From assembly GCA_003427395.1 (NCBI GenBank), contig BFEA01000058.1, positions 1,095,259 through 1,148,431 on the forward strand: a stretch of DNA of 53,173 nucleotides. The letters run 5' to 3'. This DNA is from Chara braunii (taxonomy: Eukaryota; Streptophyta; Charophyceae; Charales; Characeae). The notes beneath the pieces were generated by a model that worked only from the letters and a program-made list of their open reading frames with translations, was not told where the DNA came from and ran no database searches. The first letter of the stretch is position 1, and the number at the start of each line of letters is the position of its first letter. The translations under genes and the position numbers were made by a program. Below are positions 30,279 to 40,302 of the stretch, in pieces.

Positions 30279-30879
30279 AGGGCGTGCAAAATGTCTTCTC
30301 TTAGTGAAGATCACAACCATCCTTAGCAACGGTGATATTTTCTTGCCTCAGCAAACCATCCTTAGATTCCTTACCCATGTCATAACCTCTTCCCTACTGT
30401 TAATGTCCTCTTTTTCTTCAAGGATAACTGACTCCTTTAGTCTTCTCTTAGTCAAGATCACAACTCTGGGAAGATAGTACCTGAGATGACGGAAATGGCA
30501 CAACCCGACTTTGCGCAGTTTGGCGAATGTCCAGTAAAGAGATCAAGTTGAGGAAGACCCGATCTTCCTATCTCTGACAATCTCCACCTCACATATCGTA
30601 GTCAGGGAACAGTAATAGGACTACCAGAGGCATGTCGACATACAATGTCTTAGGTCAAGGATAGTGTTGAAGGATCGGCTCTCTGTAGTTACTCCGGGGG
30701 AATGTAGGCAGTCAGCAAACTTGCCAAAGAAGGACAGGCTGGCATTAGTCTCAATGACAAGGGTGAGCGTGCAGTGGTACATCCTTCGGTGGGCAGGAAG
30801 CAATCAATGCCACTCTCTTGGGTTCCTTGGCCATGATGGGGGAAAGTGTGCATGTGTTTCTTTATGTGTGGGATGCTGA

Positions 30880-31080
30880 ACCTGTTTTCAGCAATAATGA
30901 AAACAAAAGAAAAAGAAAATAGGACTCTTCCTGTCTTTTTGTTGGTGCAGTGCAGTAGATTACTGATTCATGCTTTAGGGCTTCAGGCTCCACCGTGCAC
31001 GCACAGCCTCGAACCGGCACCCTCAGCCACAGGAATCAAATCTCTTAACCACTACGGCCCCGACGGAGCGTTCAAAAGTG
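30880..31080 (-). repeat. tRNA-derived SINE-like sequence
   Basis: On the minus strand from about 31074: GTCGGGGCCGTAGTGGTTAA (A-box-like, as in class II tRNAs), then GAGGGTGCCGGTTCGAGGCT with B-box core GGTTCGA, about 50 nt apart. A body follows and ends in a T/A-rich tract near 30895-30920. A real tRNA fold is not evident, so a SINE head is more likely than a gene. Confidence 0.45.
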
Positions 31081-31299
31081 GAACCATACCGGCCGTGATA
31101 TCCTCCCCACCCGTGCAGGGCTGTAGCGCCCAACGCACACACAGCACACACAACACCACACGGACACGGCAATTCACGCACACTTTGCTCCAACAGCACG
31201 CGACCCACCACCGCTACTTAACCCAGCCACACGCACGGGCCATCTTCCTGCGGGTTCCGCGGGCGCCTTCACAGTAGCTGTCATTTTTGCTGTGATTAA

Positions 31300-31325
31300 C
31301 ATATGCAGGGTTTGATCCCTGCTAC
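31300..31325 (+). other. B-box/T-arm-like hairpin
   Basis: GCAGGGTTTGATCCCTGC is a perfect-stem hairpin with a B-box-like loop. No partner A box was seen. Confidence 0.35.
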
Positions 31326-32190
31326 TGTAGGAATGAGTGCTGGATTCTGTTCCCAGAACTTGGCCAACAATACGGTTAAGTTCAGCCCACTTTTTTTGTT
31401 TTTTTTTGGTTATTTTTGCTGCCGGTCGGGATTGCGCCTAGGGCCTACAAGTAGAGTCTGTTGGCCAGGCTTAGATTTAGCTTTTCACAAGTTTTCAGAC
31501 TATATAAGAGTGGGATTTTTTCCCCAGCAGACCGGGTAGGCCCAGGGAACGAGTTGCTAGACAAAAGTAACGAGATCAACTGCACTTTCAGTCACAAATT
31601 TTAGGTAGAATTGAGAGGGGAAGCGCTGTTGCTCATCACTAAGTTCAGGTGAGTACAGTGAACAGCCATTGCTGCTTGAACTGCAACCCGTCTCTTTGCT
31701 CCCCATTTGTTGTATCTGGCTCTGGGCCTTCCAGGACCCTTGTGGACACATTTGTCTAGTATTGTCATCAATGTTTGTGAGGTCCCCAGCCTTGAATTTC
31801 AATCTATTAATGAAATGAAATAATTCTGCTTCGGGGAAAGACAAAAAGACTACTGGTAGGTTTCAACTTTCAAGTTTCAAGGGTATATTAAGCTGTTGCA
31901 AAACCTTTTCCAATCCGGTTTGGTGAAGGTTCTGAGAGTTCCAATCTAGTGTGGTGTGATGCATATTTGGATGCTGTCAAGAGTGTATGAGAAGTTGAGA
32001 ACAAATCCGATCGGAAGCCAGTGAGTTTGTAAAACCTTCACCCCCGAAACCAAAGAAAAATAAGCAAAGAAGAAAAGAAGGGGTCACCCACCCTCAGGCA
32101 GATGCAATCATTGCAATGTTATAACTCTCGACTAGAAAGGTAGATGTGATCTAATAGACCATGGATTAACGCTCCCGACAAGAGAGATCC
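31326..32190. other. Spacer without recognisable gene
   Basis: Mixed sequence with short T-rich and A-rich tracts. No coding or RNA feature recognised. Confidence 0.25.
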
Positions 32191-32244
32191 ATCAGGATAT
32201 ATGTCAGTTGCCCTGAGTTCAGTTGGTCGAGCGCTGGTCGGTTA

Positions 32245-32412
32245 GGCACCTTTGTGGCTTAGGGTGTGGGTTGGAGTCTTCGAGCCTGCACTCTGGTGCA
32301 CCGTACATACTGGATATTGGTATTCTGCAATATTCACCATTGTGGCTTAGGGTGTGGGTTCAAATCTTTGGGCCTGCACTCCGGTGTGATGTTCTGAATA
32401 TTGATATTGTGG
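32245..32412 (+). repeat. 84-bp tandem duplication with T-arm-like core
   Basis: TTGTGGCTTAGGGTGTGGGTT occurs at about 32252 and 32336. Each copy continues with a B-box-like segment (GGGTTCAAATC in the second), GAGCCTGCACTC or GGGCCTGCACTC, and a GGATATTGGTATT-like end. Probably a duplicated SINE piece. Confidence 0.65.
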
Positions 32413-32454
32413 ATTCACTGCGCAGAGCTTATTAGGCCCATTCGCACACTGCGT

Positions 32455-32530
32455 TTGCACTGTAGCCCAGATGGATTGGGTCCCTGTGTGTTCACTTCCA
32501 CAGGTTGCGGGTTCGAGTGTTGCCATGCCC
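32455..32530 (+). repeat. tRNA-like A box and B box (SINE head)
   Basis: TAGCCCAGATGG (32464) resembles the A box and GCGGGTTCGAGTGTTGCC (32507) the B box, at tRNA-like spacing. The acceptor arms do not pair convincingly, so this is listed as a SINE-like head, not a gene. A second candidate on the minus strand (GTAGCCCAGCTGC near 32820) lies downstream. Confidence 0.4.
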
Positions 32531-33194
32531 TGTGGGGCACTTGTGGCGCATGCTGCAGGCCAGGCGTTAGACCGTGAAATACACCCGTTCCTCGGAGACG
32601 CAGGTTGCAGGTTTGATCCATGCCATGCCCGAGTGGATGCTTAGGCGCAGCCTGCCGGTTCCCTGTCCGAGCCTAGATAGATGGTGCTCGGTCGACTAGA
32701 GGGGTCCTGAGCCCACTGTCTTGTGCCAGGATAAGGTTGCAGCTGCCACCGCTCTGAAGCATCTACAGTTGGCTGGCTGGGATTAGATCTGTGCCTGCTG
32801 TCTCCGACCCAGCAGCTGGGCTACAGTGCATTCGCCTACTAGGGTCAGGTACCCCTTGGGGGGATGGCCCAATAAATTGTACGCAATGGATACTACACAT
32901 TGGGGGTAGGCTGTTCGGTGTTCTTGATGAGAACGGAAGGGCAACTCGCAGCACCTCAGGGGGAGCAAGGGTGACGCCTGTGCGACTGGGTACCGTAAAG
33001 GTCTCCTGGTGCAGTATACTCTTGGCAGTTAACCCGGAGACCTGCGCTCTTGAGTTGAAACGCCAACTGCCCTAGCGTGAACGTGTACATTTTCATTTTA
33101 AAAAAAAAGCAGATGATCAATCCTTGCTCTTGAATGAATTAATTTCCTGATTTGCAACTTGCAGCCGATTTGCAATTCAAAACACTTCTCATTG

Positions 33195-33265
33195 TGGGTG
33201 GCATTAGCTCAGTGGGTGCACTGGTGGAAATTGCGCCTTGTGGTATAAAGGCACCAGGGTTGCTC
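33195..33265 (+). repeat. Perfect pol III A box (SINE head)
   Basis: GGCATTAGCTCAGTGGGTGC (33201-33220) contains TAGCTCAGTGGG, a full match to the tRNA A-box consensus. The expected B box is poor (CAGGGTTGCTC). Likely a decayed SINE. Confidence 0.4.
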
Positions 33266-33339
33266 TATGGGGGGGAATCGGGATTAGGGGATTCATGGTG
33301 CACCCAGCATGGGGCGTCCTTAGGGTGTTCTTCAGCATG

Positions 33340-34380
33340 ATGTATTGGAGCTGGGGGAGAGAGGTCTCAGCGGGGGGAAGCTGGGGTCCTTCCGAGTGGG
33401 TAGTGCTGGTGGGTTGTGTGTGCCCTAGGGGGGATTTAGGGGACGTCCTAGAGGGGGCTTAGGGCGTTCTGTAGGGGTGGTACCACATCCTAGGGGGGGT
33501 CTAGGGAGCCTTCTAATGAAACTGTGGAGGATATCTCTGGCGCTGAGGCGCTAAGTAGGGGGCTAGGGCTGAGGGTGCCCGCTTTGAATAGCAGTAGGAA
33601 CTAGGGGTGTTACAGAGCACCATGTGGAGTGTGGTAGACGTAGGAACCCAAGGTGAAACACCCCTACTGGGGCAGTTCGCCTAAGGTAGTTTTGGTGCCT
33701 TACTTGCTAGGTGACTAGAAATAGGAAACTCCACTGTACGCGGGAAACTCCTCGAATAGATAGAATTTAATTTCTAGATAGTAAGTAATTGGAAATAAAT
33801 TATTTAGAGCCTTTAGAGGGCAATCTGCAGGAAACCAACATATGTCTCTGTAGGATCCTCGGAGACTTTATGTGGAGCTACTGGTAATTAATAATATAAA
33901 AGAAAGACCAATGACGTATGAGTATACATACGCAATGGAGGCAGACAATAGAAGTGATAGGCGTGACCGCCCTACTCTCCAGGAAGATCTGGTCTATAGA
34001 GCTAGCATAGTACTAGGGAGCAAGGGCAAATATATAACTGGGGCACTTGTAGTATGCTGAACCATCTTGACCATGTGCTGCATGGGAGGGGTGACCTGCG
34101 GTCGTAATGGTTGAGGAGAACATTGTAATGCCAGCAGGGGGACCCCACTTGGGGGGGGTGACAAGCTGTAATGGGGTCGTAAAAAGTACTGACCAGGGCT
34201 ACTAGGGTCACAGAGGTTCACTTAGGGCAATAGGCCCCTAAGACCATGATATATGCGGTTTAGTGGGTCTAGACTCTAGAGTCAAACCATTTACATCGAG
34301 GGTGTTAGGGAGTTACGATGCCAGTCACGCCCATGGATGTGCCATGGAAGGTCTGATCCTGCCACCCGCAACCCTTTTTT
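33340..34380. other. G-rich spacer without recognisable gene
   Basis: Many CCTAGGGGG and TTAGGGG-type words (33420-33510), then unremarkable sequence. No gene was recognised. Confidence 0.25.
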
Positions 34381-34459
34381 TTTTGAAGGAAAAAGAAAAC
34401 ATTTTTCATCCCTACATGAGTATGGTGCACTGACTGTCGTGTTTGAACAATCTGCGCAG

Positions 34460-34725
34460 GTAACAAAAGCTTACCAGAAGCTGAAGAGGTTACAGCAGCC
34501 AAGCGGCCAGGAGAGTATGCTCGATTCAGTATCCTTGTACGAGACATTAGGTGGACACTCGCGATCAGGTCTCAGCAATGCTATAGAGGTGACCAGTGTG
34601 GCAAAGGATGGAGAAATTCCCTCGTCGATAATTGCTTCCGTTCGGCGATTGGATGCAGACATTACTGCAAGTGTTGTCATGGCCATGCGGACCAGAGCCA
34701 GTTCTAACAGGGCTTCCGTGGCAAG
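34460..34725 (+). CDS. J-domain protein gene, exon C (end of J-domain and tail)
   Basis: 266 bp between TCTGCGCAG and GTGAGG. It begins VTKAYQKLKRL, the helix III/IV end of the J-domain that follows ERFKR of exon B in frame, then QQPSGQESMLDSVSLYETLG, and a Ser-rich, mostly helical tail with SSIIASVRRLDADITASVVM and MRTRASSNRASVAR. It ends in phase 2, so at least one more exon follows. No zinc finger, Gly/Phe region or membrane segment is visible, which points to a type III (DNAJC-like) J-protein. The exon is sequence-clean. Confidence 0.85.
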
Positions 34726-35640
34726 GTGAGGAATGAACATTTCATTGTCCATTTGTAAGAGATCAATGTTCAACAGTTTGAGCTAGTTGGAGCTTAGCTA
34801 GCAGTTTTGTGCCCAATGCCTTCCCCATTCAGGTATTACCTACTCAAAGATGGATCGGCAGGTCACATGGCACCCACTGGATCAGGGTCTTGTGCACTGT
34901 CTGGTTCAACATTGATGGATTAAGAACTCTACAGCTTTTAGGTCTTTAGAAGCTTAGACCCAACATGTAGACTCATTAGCGCTCCTTAGCGTTTCCTTGG
35001 TAGAAGGTGAGTGGTATCTTTCTTTCCTTCCTATCATCGCGAGCAATTGCTGCAGATAAGTGCACCAACTGCAAAGGGAAAGGATGCGGCAACTTAGTTA
35101 GCAGAAAGGAGAGAGATGTCCTTAAAAGCTGAGGTGAACGGAGGCAGTCACAGCTGAAGTGCGGAGGAAATGACTGTGGGTGGTGGGGACCTATGACGCG
35201 TAAAGTAGAGAGAGGAAAAACAGGAGGTGAATGGAGGCAATCACCACAGTAACTCTGTGATAAGGACTGGGGAACACCTGTAAAGTTTGGTAAATGGGAA
35301 TTAGCTGCTGCAAACGGAGACCAACCGTATCTACAGCAGTTGCAAAAGAGCAGGGCTCATACACTGGGAAGACGGGATGTGGGGGGTTCTATGAAGGAAA
35401 GGCGAGAGAGGAAGACATCATTAACTTGTTGAATCGAGTCTACAAGCTTTTAAGGTGCATCGTCCTCTCTTTCCCACTGCCTTCACACCTTCTTATAGTG
35501 AGTGGATCCCCGCTTTCCAGGTCGGATTCCTCAAATGCTTGTGCAGTGTTTTGCTCCATCCATGAGGGTTGCTCTTACTGTCAATTCAATGGGCATGCAA
35601 CACTGCAATTAAGCACCCTGCGTAGTGTGTCCTGCAATTG
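34726..35640. other. Downstream intron of the J-domain gene, no exon found
   Basis: Starts with GTGAGG. A weak open stretch at 35294-35450 (GISCCKRRPTVSTAVAKEQG) has no family resemblance. No further exon could be assigned. Confidence 0.3.
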
Positions 35641-36165
35641 TCTCTTCTTCTTCTTCTTCTTCTTCTTCTTCTTCTTCTTCCTCGTCTTCCTCCTCTTCTT
35701 CTTCTTCCTCCTCCTCCTCCTCCTCCTCCTCCTCCTCCTCCTCCTCCTCCTTCTTCTTCTTCTTCTTCTTCNACGAGTGTAGGTGTCTCTTATACACATC
35801 TAGATGTGTATAAGAGACAGGACTAGGGTTTTGCGCCCTGTTTTTTTTTTTTTTTGAACCGGAAAGTCTCCTCCTCCGCCTCCTCCTCCTTCTTCTTCTT
35901 CTTCTTCTTCTTCTTCTTCTTCTTCTTCTTCTTCTTCTCTCTCTTCTTCTTCTTCTTCTCTTCCGCCTCCTTCTTCTCCTCCTCCTCCTCCTCCTCCTCC
36001 TCCTCCTTCTTCTTCTTCTTCTTCTTCTTCTTCTTCTTCTTCTTCTTCTTCTTCTTCCTCCTCCTCTTCTTCCTCCTCCTCCTCCTCCGCCTCCTCCTCC
36101 TTCTTCTTCTTCTTCTTCTTCTTCTTCTTCTTCTTCTTCTTTCTCCCTTCTTCTTCTTCTTCTTC
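35641..36165. repeat. Giant (CTT)n/(CCT)n tract
   Basis: More than 400 bp of CTT and CCT trinucleotides, split by one N (35772) and a Nextera adapter. Open in all three frames on both strands as polySer, polyLeu, polyPhe or polyGlu. These are not genes. Confidence 0.95.
35783..35820. other. Nextera junction adapter (artefact)
   Basis: 37 of 38 bases match the double mosaic end seen at 13543-13580 (19-mer AGATGTGTATAAGAGACAG on the right). It joins two CTT-tract pieces and shows that the tract was stitched together from mate-pair reads. The true length here is unknown. Confidence 0.97.
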
Positions 36166-36673
36166 CGGTCCGATGTTCATTGGCTGCGGATTATGACTAC
36201 CTGTTCAGGTTGACTCACTGCGTACTGACTTGGTTGGACTGTACCACACCCAGCAGTCCCAGAATTCGCCACAGGTTTTCAAGCGCCCGCCACACAATAT
36301 CTCGAGCACAATTCGTCATGTTGCGTCGTTCCGCTCTCGCTGCCCTACTTTTACGTTTGCAAAAAGGTTAAAAGGCGGATTGGTTCAGCTTCACCCTCAC
36401 CCCGTTTGGAGTTGAGGGTGTACTGTTCTTTTTTTTTGTGTTGAGCAAACTGTTTGCCCTTACATCCTCAGTCTGCACCGGTGCTTCGCTGCTCGAAGTG
36501 AGTGCTTCTTCTGGACATGCGAGTACAGAAGAAATGTCCCAGTAATTAAATTTGCCTGTTTTTCTTTTCAGAGTTTTTTTTTTTCTTTTCTTTTTTGCCA
36601 AGATTTTTCCAACAACAGTTATAAGGTTACAAAATTCGACAGGTAATTGAATTGGTTGGACTTAAAAACAATT
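36166..36673. other. Left flank of element 2
   Basis: A short reading MLRRSALAALLLRLQK from ATG 36318 looks like an organelle-targeting peptide, but it stops after 17 residues and no good splice donor follows. AAATTTGCCTGTTTTTC (36549) also occurs at 44791 just beyond the other side of the element. No gene is claimed. Confidence 0.3.
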
Positions 36674-37475
36674 TGAAACTGTTTTCACCTTGGCAGTAAC
36701 AGATGCAGATCCCAGGGATCGATCCCTAGACCTCACCTCACCAGTGTACAGTACCTCTGTGTGTTTGAACCCGTGACCTGCGTTTTAGGAGTCAGTTGTT
36801 GCTTGTCGTAGGTCTGTGTAGCTGTAGGGGTTCGATCTGTAGATCTGTTGAGTAGGGGTCATAGTTGTATAGAGGCCGTAGCTGTAGCAATTTTGAAAGG
36901 TCAAGGTCGTAGCTGCTACAGTCCCGAAAGGCCAAGTCCACAGACTTCCGGAAGGTCCGGAAGTAGCCTTTCAAGTTTTCCTCACGTTACCCACAGCAGA
37001 CCAGAGGCAAGTGGGCAAGTGGTGAGTCCAACTTCGCTTAGTCAGCGGTACCCAGTCCCAGTCTCACTTTGTACAGTCAGCAAGTATCATGAGGGACTGT
37101 GTGCACAGTGGGCCCGGTGGAAAGGGGCAGACCAGTGACTTACAGAAGTATAAATCAAGAGGCAGCGTCCAGCCATTCATTCATTTCCTGCGGAAGCCAT
37201 GCGGAAGCGCTGCCAGGCGACTTGTGCGAGGTGGTCTGCAGATGCCCGAAGTCGAAGTGGGCTGAAGGGAGATAGTTCGTCCATAGTCAGCAGTTGTGGA
37301 GCGGCCATAGCCGCTGTAGCTTAGTGATAGACGTCAGTGTGTGTGTGTGGTTTTGTACTGAGTTGTGCGTGTGGGATATCCAGGGAGATCCTGAGTCGAG
37401 TGCATGTGAACAGTTGGTTGAACACAGTGGCAACAGAGGATGTGAGGGCGCTGAGGCGCCATAGCTGTTTGGAAG
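36674..37475 (+). repeat. 5' LTR of Ty3/gypsy element 2 (end in gap)
   Basis: Begins TGAAACTGTTTTCACC and is nearly identical to 43820-44621 (offset about 7146). It contains the palindrome AGGGATCGATCCCT, TGAAAGGTCAAGGTCGTAGC-type U3 repeats, a TATA box (AGTATAAATC near 37150), GGCGCCATAGCTG, and runs into 238 N (37476-37713) followed by (GA)n. Promoter and polyadenylation functions are presumed from the family. Confidence 0.9.
37145..37160 (+). promoter_or_regulatory. TATA box of the element 2 5' LTR
   Basis: AGTATAAATCAAGAGGC is conserved at 44291 in the 3' LTR and, as TATAAATAAAGAGGCAGCG, on the minus strand of the solo LTR at about 49625. Conservation over diverged copies supports a core promoter. 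Confidence 0.65.
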
Positions 37476-37713
37476 NNNNNNNNNNNNNNNNNNNNNNNNN
37501 NNNNNNNNNNNNNNNNNNNNNNNNNNNNNNNNNNNNNNNNNNNNNNNNNNNNNNNNNNNNNNNNNNNNNNNNNNNNNNNNNNNNNNNNNNNNNNNNNNNN
37601 NNNNNNNNNNNNNNNNNNNNNNNNNNNNNNNNNNNNNNNNNNNNNNNNNNNNNNNNNNNNNNNNNNNNNNNNNNNNNNNNNNNNNNNNNNNNNNNNNNNN
37701 NNNNNNNNNNNNN

Positions 37714-37767
<54 letters not shown>
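37476..37767. repeat. Assembly gap and (GA)n
   Basis: 238 N followed by about 27 GA dinucleotides. The end of the LTR and the primer-binding site are hidden here. Confidence 0.95.
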
Positions 37768-37770
<3 letters not shown>

Positions 37771-38049
37771 CGATACAAGATTGTTGTGCAGCCCAAGAAG
37801 GAAGTGGCGGCCATGGCCGCCGAGCTCGGACACGGAGTGAACGAAGGAAAGAGAAGACCTGGCGAAGGAGGAGGGAGAGACGAAGAGGAATGAAGAAGTC
37901 ATAACCAAGGAGGAGGAAGGAGGGACGACGAAGAAGAAGGAAACCATAGTCGGGGTGAAGTGAGAAAGAAGACGAAAGAAGGAAGAAGGGAGGAGAAGAG
38001 ACGTAAAGGTTGGTGAGAGAGAAGGGGTTGGCAGCCATAGCCGAGTCGA

Positions 38050-38205
38050 GGGTTGACCAAGGCGTTGACCGAGGGGTTGACCAAGACTTTGATCAAGGAG
38101 TTGACCAAGGAGTTGACTGGCATTGACCAAGGCAATGACCGACGAGTTGATCAAGCGTTGACCAGCGTTGACCGGGGCTGTTGACCATGAAATTGACCAA
38201 GCTGG
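38050..38205 (+). repeat. TTGACC-type degenerate repeat in the element 2 leader
   Basis: About twelve units of roughly 12-18 bp built on GTTGACCAAG, at least ten with an exact TTGAC core. They lie between the 5' LTR and gag. TTGAC(C/T) is the W-box bound by plant WRKY factors, but the same words could just be a leader minisatellite. Confidence 0.75.
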
Positions 38206-38850
38206 AGTTGGTATACTCTCTCCAAGCCTTCAGCCTATCCCCTCACCCTATGGATGTGCACTCACCCCATGGTACTTGCTGAGTCTGTCTATCTCTTCTT
38301 TCTGCATCAAGTCTCTTCTGTCCAGGTGATAGGAACTCCGTATATGAGGTCGTACAACTGTGTTGACGAAACCCACATGGGCCGAGTAGGGTTAAAGGTC
38401 GTGTCTGATGACTGACTGACCCAGAAGACAAACCCTCCCAAGGACCGGTACAGACCGGTGGGCTGCTCAGTGTGGCATGGTAGGCCCAAAATCCAAGCCG
38501 TGGGCTGCACAACCAGTTGTCTAAGTGTTGAGAGAGCTCTGCTGATCGCGTCGTCCTGACTGCGACGTTAAAGAATTCCTGAGGAGTTATGGGGGATCTC
38601 CCTAAATGTCTCCTGATCAGCAGTAGAGCTATGTAGTGACAACCTTAAAAGTAGGTCAAGGCTAGTGACCCTAGTTGACAGGGTCCTGATTCGGAGAGAA
38701 AGCCCAGTGGGATTGACCGCAGGTGCAGGGCATCATGCTCTGGTTTGTAAAGGATAGTGGTGGCGAAAGCTTCCGTCGGCCGTGGTAACTTGGCTAGATC
38801 AAAGGGTAAGGCTTTGTGGTCCTTAGAGAGTTAGTCAGTCAGTTACCCCC

Positions 38851-39741
38851 CTCAGTGAATTCCTCAGCGCCCTGCGATAGCGTTTCGCAGATGTCACCAG
38901 GGGCCTCAGGGCTTCTGACAAGTTGCAAACTGTTCACACGAGACAGTGGAAGAGTGTTAGGACATTGAAGGCCGACGTGGATGAGCTCGTCGCCATTCCT
39001 GGCCATGGGGTCACTGAGCCCCAATTGGTCCAATTGTTCTACCGCGCTATGCCCGACATGGGCATTTCTTTGATAGAAAGCAGCAACCCAACATAACGTA
39101 CGATACGTTGAGTAGGGAGGTTGTTGCCTTTGAAGCTCAGTCCATGCCAGTTACCACTTTCTGGCATAAGGACCTCGCCAAAGCGAAAAAGTCGAAAGGC
39201 CACACCATCACCAGTCAGGTCAAGGCTAAAGACAACCTTATTCTTACATTAGATGAGGGTACTCTAGAAGAGGTCCCGTATAGCGAGATTGAGTGGGGCC
39301 TCGATGAGGCGGACAACGACACTGGCCAGGGAAGGATCTATGCTGCTGTCGCGGCCGGAGGGAGGCCGCAAGGAAGAGGAAGAGGTTAGAGCCAAAGGGG
39401 CCAGACCTCTGGTGATCGAGGGCAAACCGGCCAGGGGGTTGGCGGCAGGGGAAACCGCCAAGCGGGAGGAAGGGGTCAAGGTCCCCCGTCAAACCGTCGT
39501 TGCTCTAGTCGGTCACCTCCCATGTCTGGTGGATGGCACCCCGGTCGGCCTGAGGGCCGACCCTGGGAATCACTGGGCTTGGAACAGACAGTGTGGCAGA
39601 GGCGAATAGACCAGGATCATCGCATCTATTGCGGTGATCCTGGGCACATCATAAAATATTGCCCTAAATATAGAGAAGCCCGGTTTGATGTGCAGGCAGA
39701 AAAGGCAACCGCCGGTAGGGGTTGCAACTGCCCCTACCCCT
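38851..39741 (+). pseudogene. gag: Ty3/gypsy gag, element 2, frameshifted
   Basis: Frame 1 (38851-39096; stops TAG 38878 and TAA 39094) reads RFADVTRGLRASDKLQ, WKSVRTLKADVDELVA and LVQLFYRAMPDMG. Frame 3 (39102-39389) continues TLSREVVAFEAQSMPVTTFW. Another frame (to 39741) ends in an Arg/Gly-rich stretch and a zinc knuckle reading RIYCGDPGHIIKYC. The knuckle should be C-x2-C-x4-H-x4-C, and its first Cys is Arg (cgc). Capsid and nucleocapsid functions are therefore lost. The capsid part is unlike that of element 1, so the elements belong to different lineages. Confidence 0.75.
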
Positions 39742-39889
39742 AGACCATGTGGAGAAGAGTGCTCGCACCACAGAGAAACTCCCAAGCCACATGTGTCTAT
39801 GACAGAGGTTGCTGGCCAGTGTCTAGACAGCTGTCCAAAGACTGCTTGTGTTAGAATCTCTCTAGGCACTTCCCTCACAGGGGAGAGGC

Positions 39890-40294
39890 GGTTAACGGAG
39901 ACCCAAAATTTCAGCGTTTTTTGAATGCTATTTATAAGAAAACCAGAAGGCCTTTTTAACCAAAAATTGCATCATTCCATAGAGTGCACACCATATTAAC
40001 AAACCATTAAAAAAAAATGAAAAATAAAAAATAAAAACAGGGTGAAACAGTAAGGCAAAAGTGCACTTGAATGACATTTTGGATTCAGCGAATTTTCAGA
40101 ATTTTCAGCGTTTTTGGAAACACTCTTATCAGAGGAAATTCCAATGCTCCAAATTTGATACACAACAACCTTGAACTAAGAAAAAAACAGGCAAAAAGAA
40201 AAACAAAAAAAAAACATGAAATTTCACCCCCAAACCCTAATTTCAGTTTTGGACCTGTTACTCAGGAGCTGAAGACTGGGGGTCCCCGTTAACC
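39890..40294. mobile_element. Nested MITE with 26-bp TIRs and TTAA ends
   Basis: Left end GGTTAACGGAGACCC then AAAATTTCAGC (39890-39915). The right end (40268-40294) reads GCTGAAGACTGGG then GGTCCCCGTTAACC, the complement with a few mismatches and one extra base. Both termini contain TTAA (39892 and 40289), fitting a TTAA target duplication of piggyBac- or Kolobok-type transposons. The ~400-bp interior is AT-rich with no ORF. It splits element 2 between gag and protease and so inserted later. Confidence 0.75.
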
Positions 40295-40302
40295 ACGTGT
40301 GT

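Larger units (their letters stand above)
23521..34459 (+). other. Intron between J-domain exons B and C (10939 bp)
   Basis: Starts with GTAAGC and ends with TCTGCGCAG; a CTGAC branch-like word lies about 30 nt before the end. It carries homopolymers, palindromic GC islands, a satellite array, a LINE with ORF1 and endonuclease, and tRNA-derived pieces, all listed separately. Confidence 0.75.

Noticed and set aside
31007-31080. Functional tRNA gene
   Set aside because: A and B boxes are recognisable, but no acceptor or anticodon arm pairs properly; SINE head preferred.
35581-36213. Poly-Ser, poly-Leu, poly-Glu and poly-Phe ORFs
   Set aside because: They are trinucleotide microsatellite translations that also cross an adapter and an N.
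36318-36371. Organelle targeting peptide exon (MLRRSALAALLLRLQK)
   Set aside because: Only 17 residues before a stop and no convincing splice donor; not enough to call.
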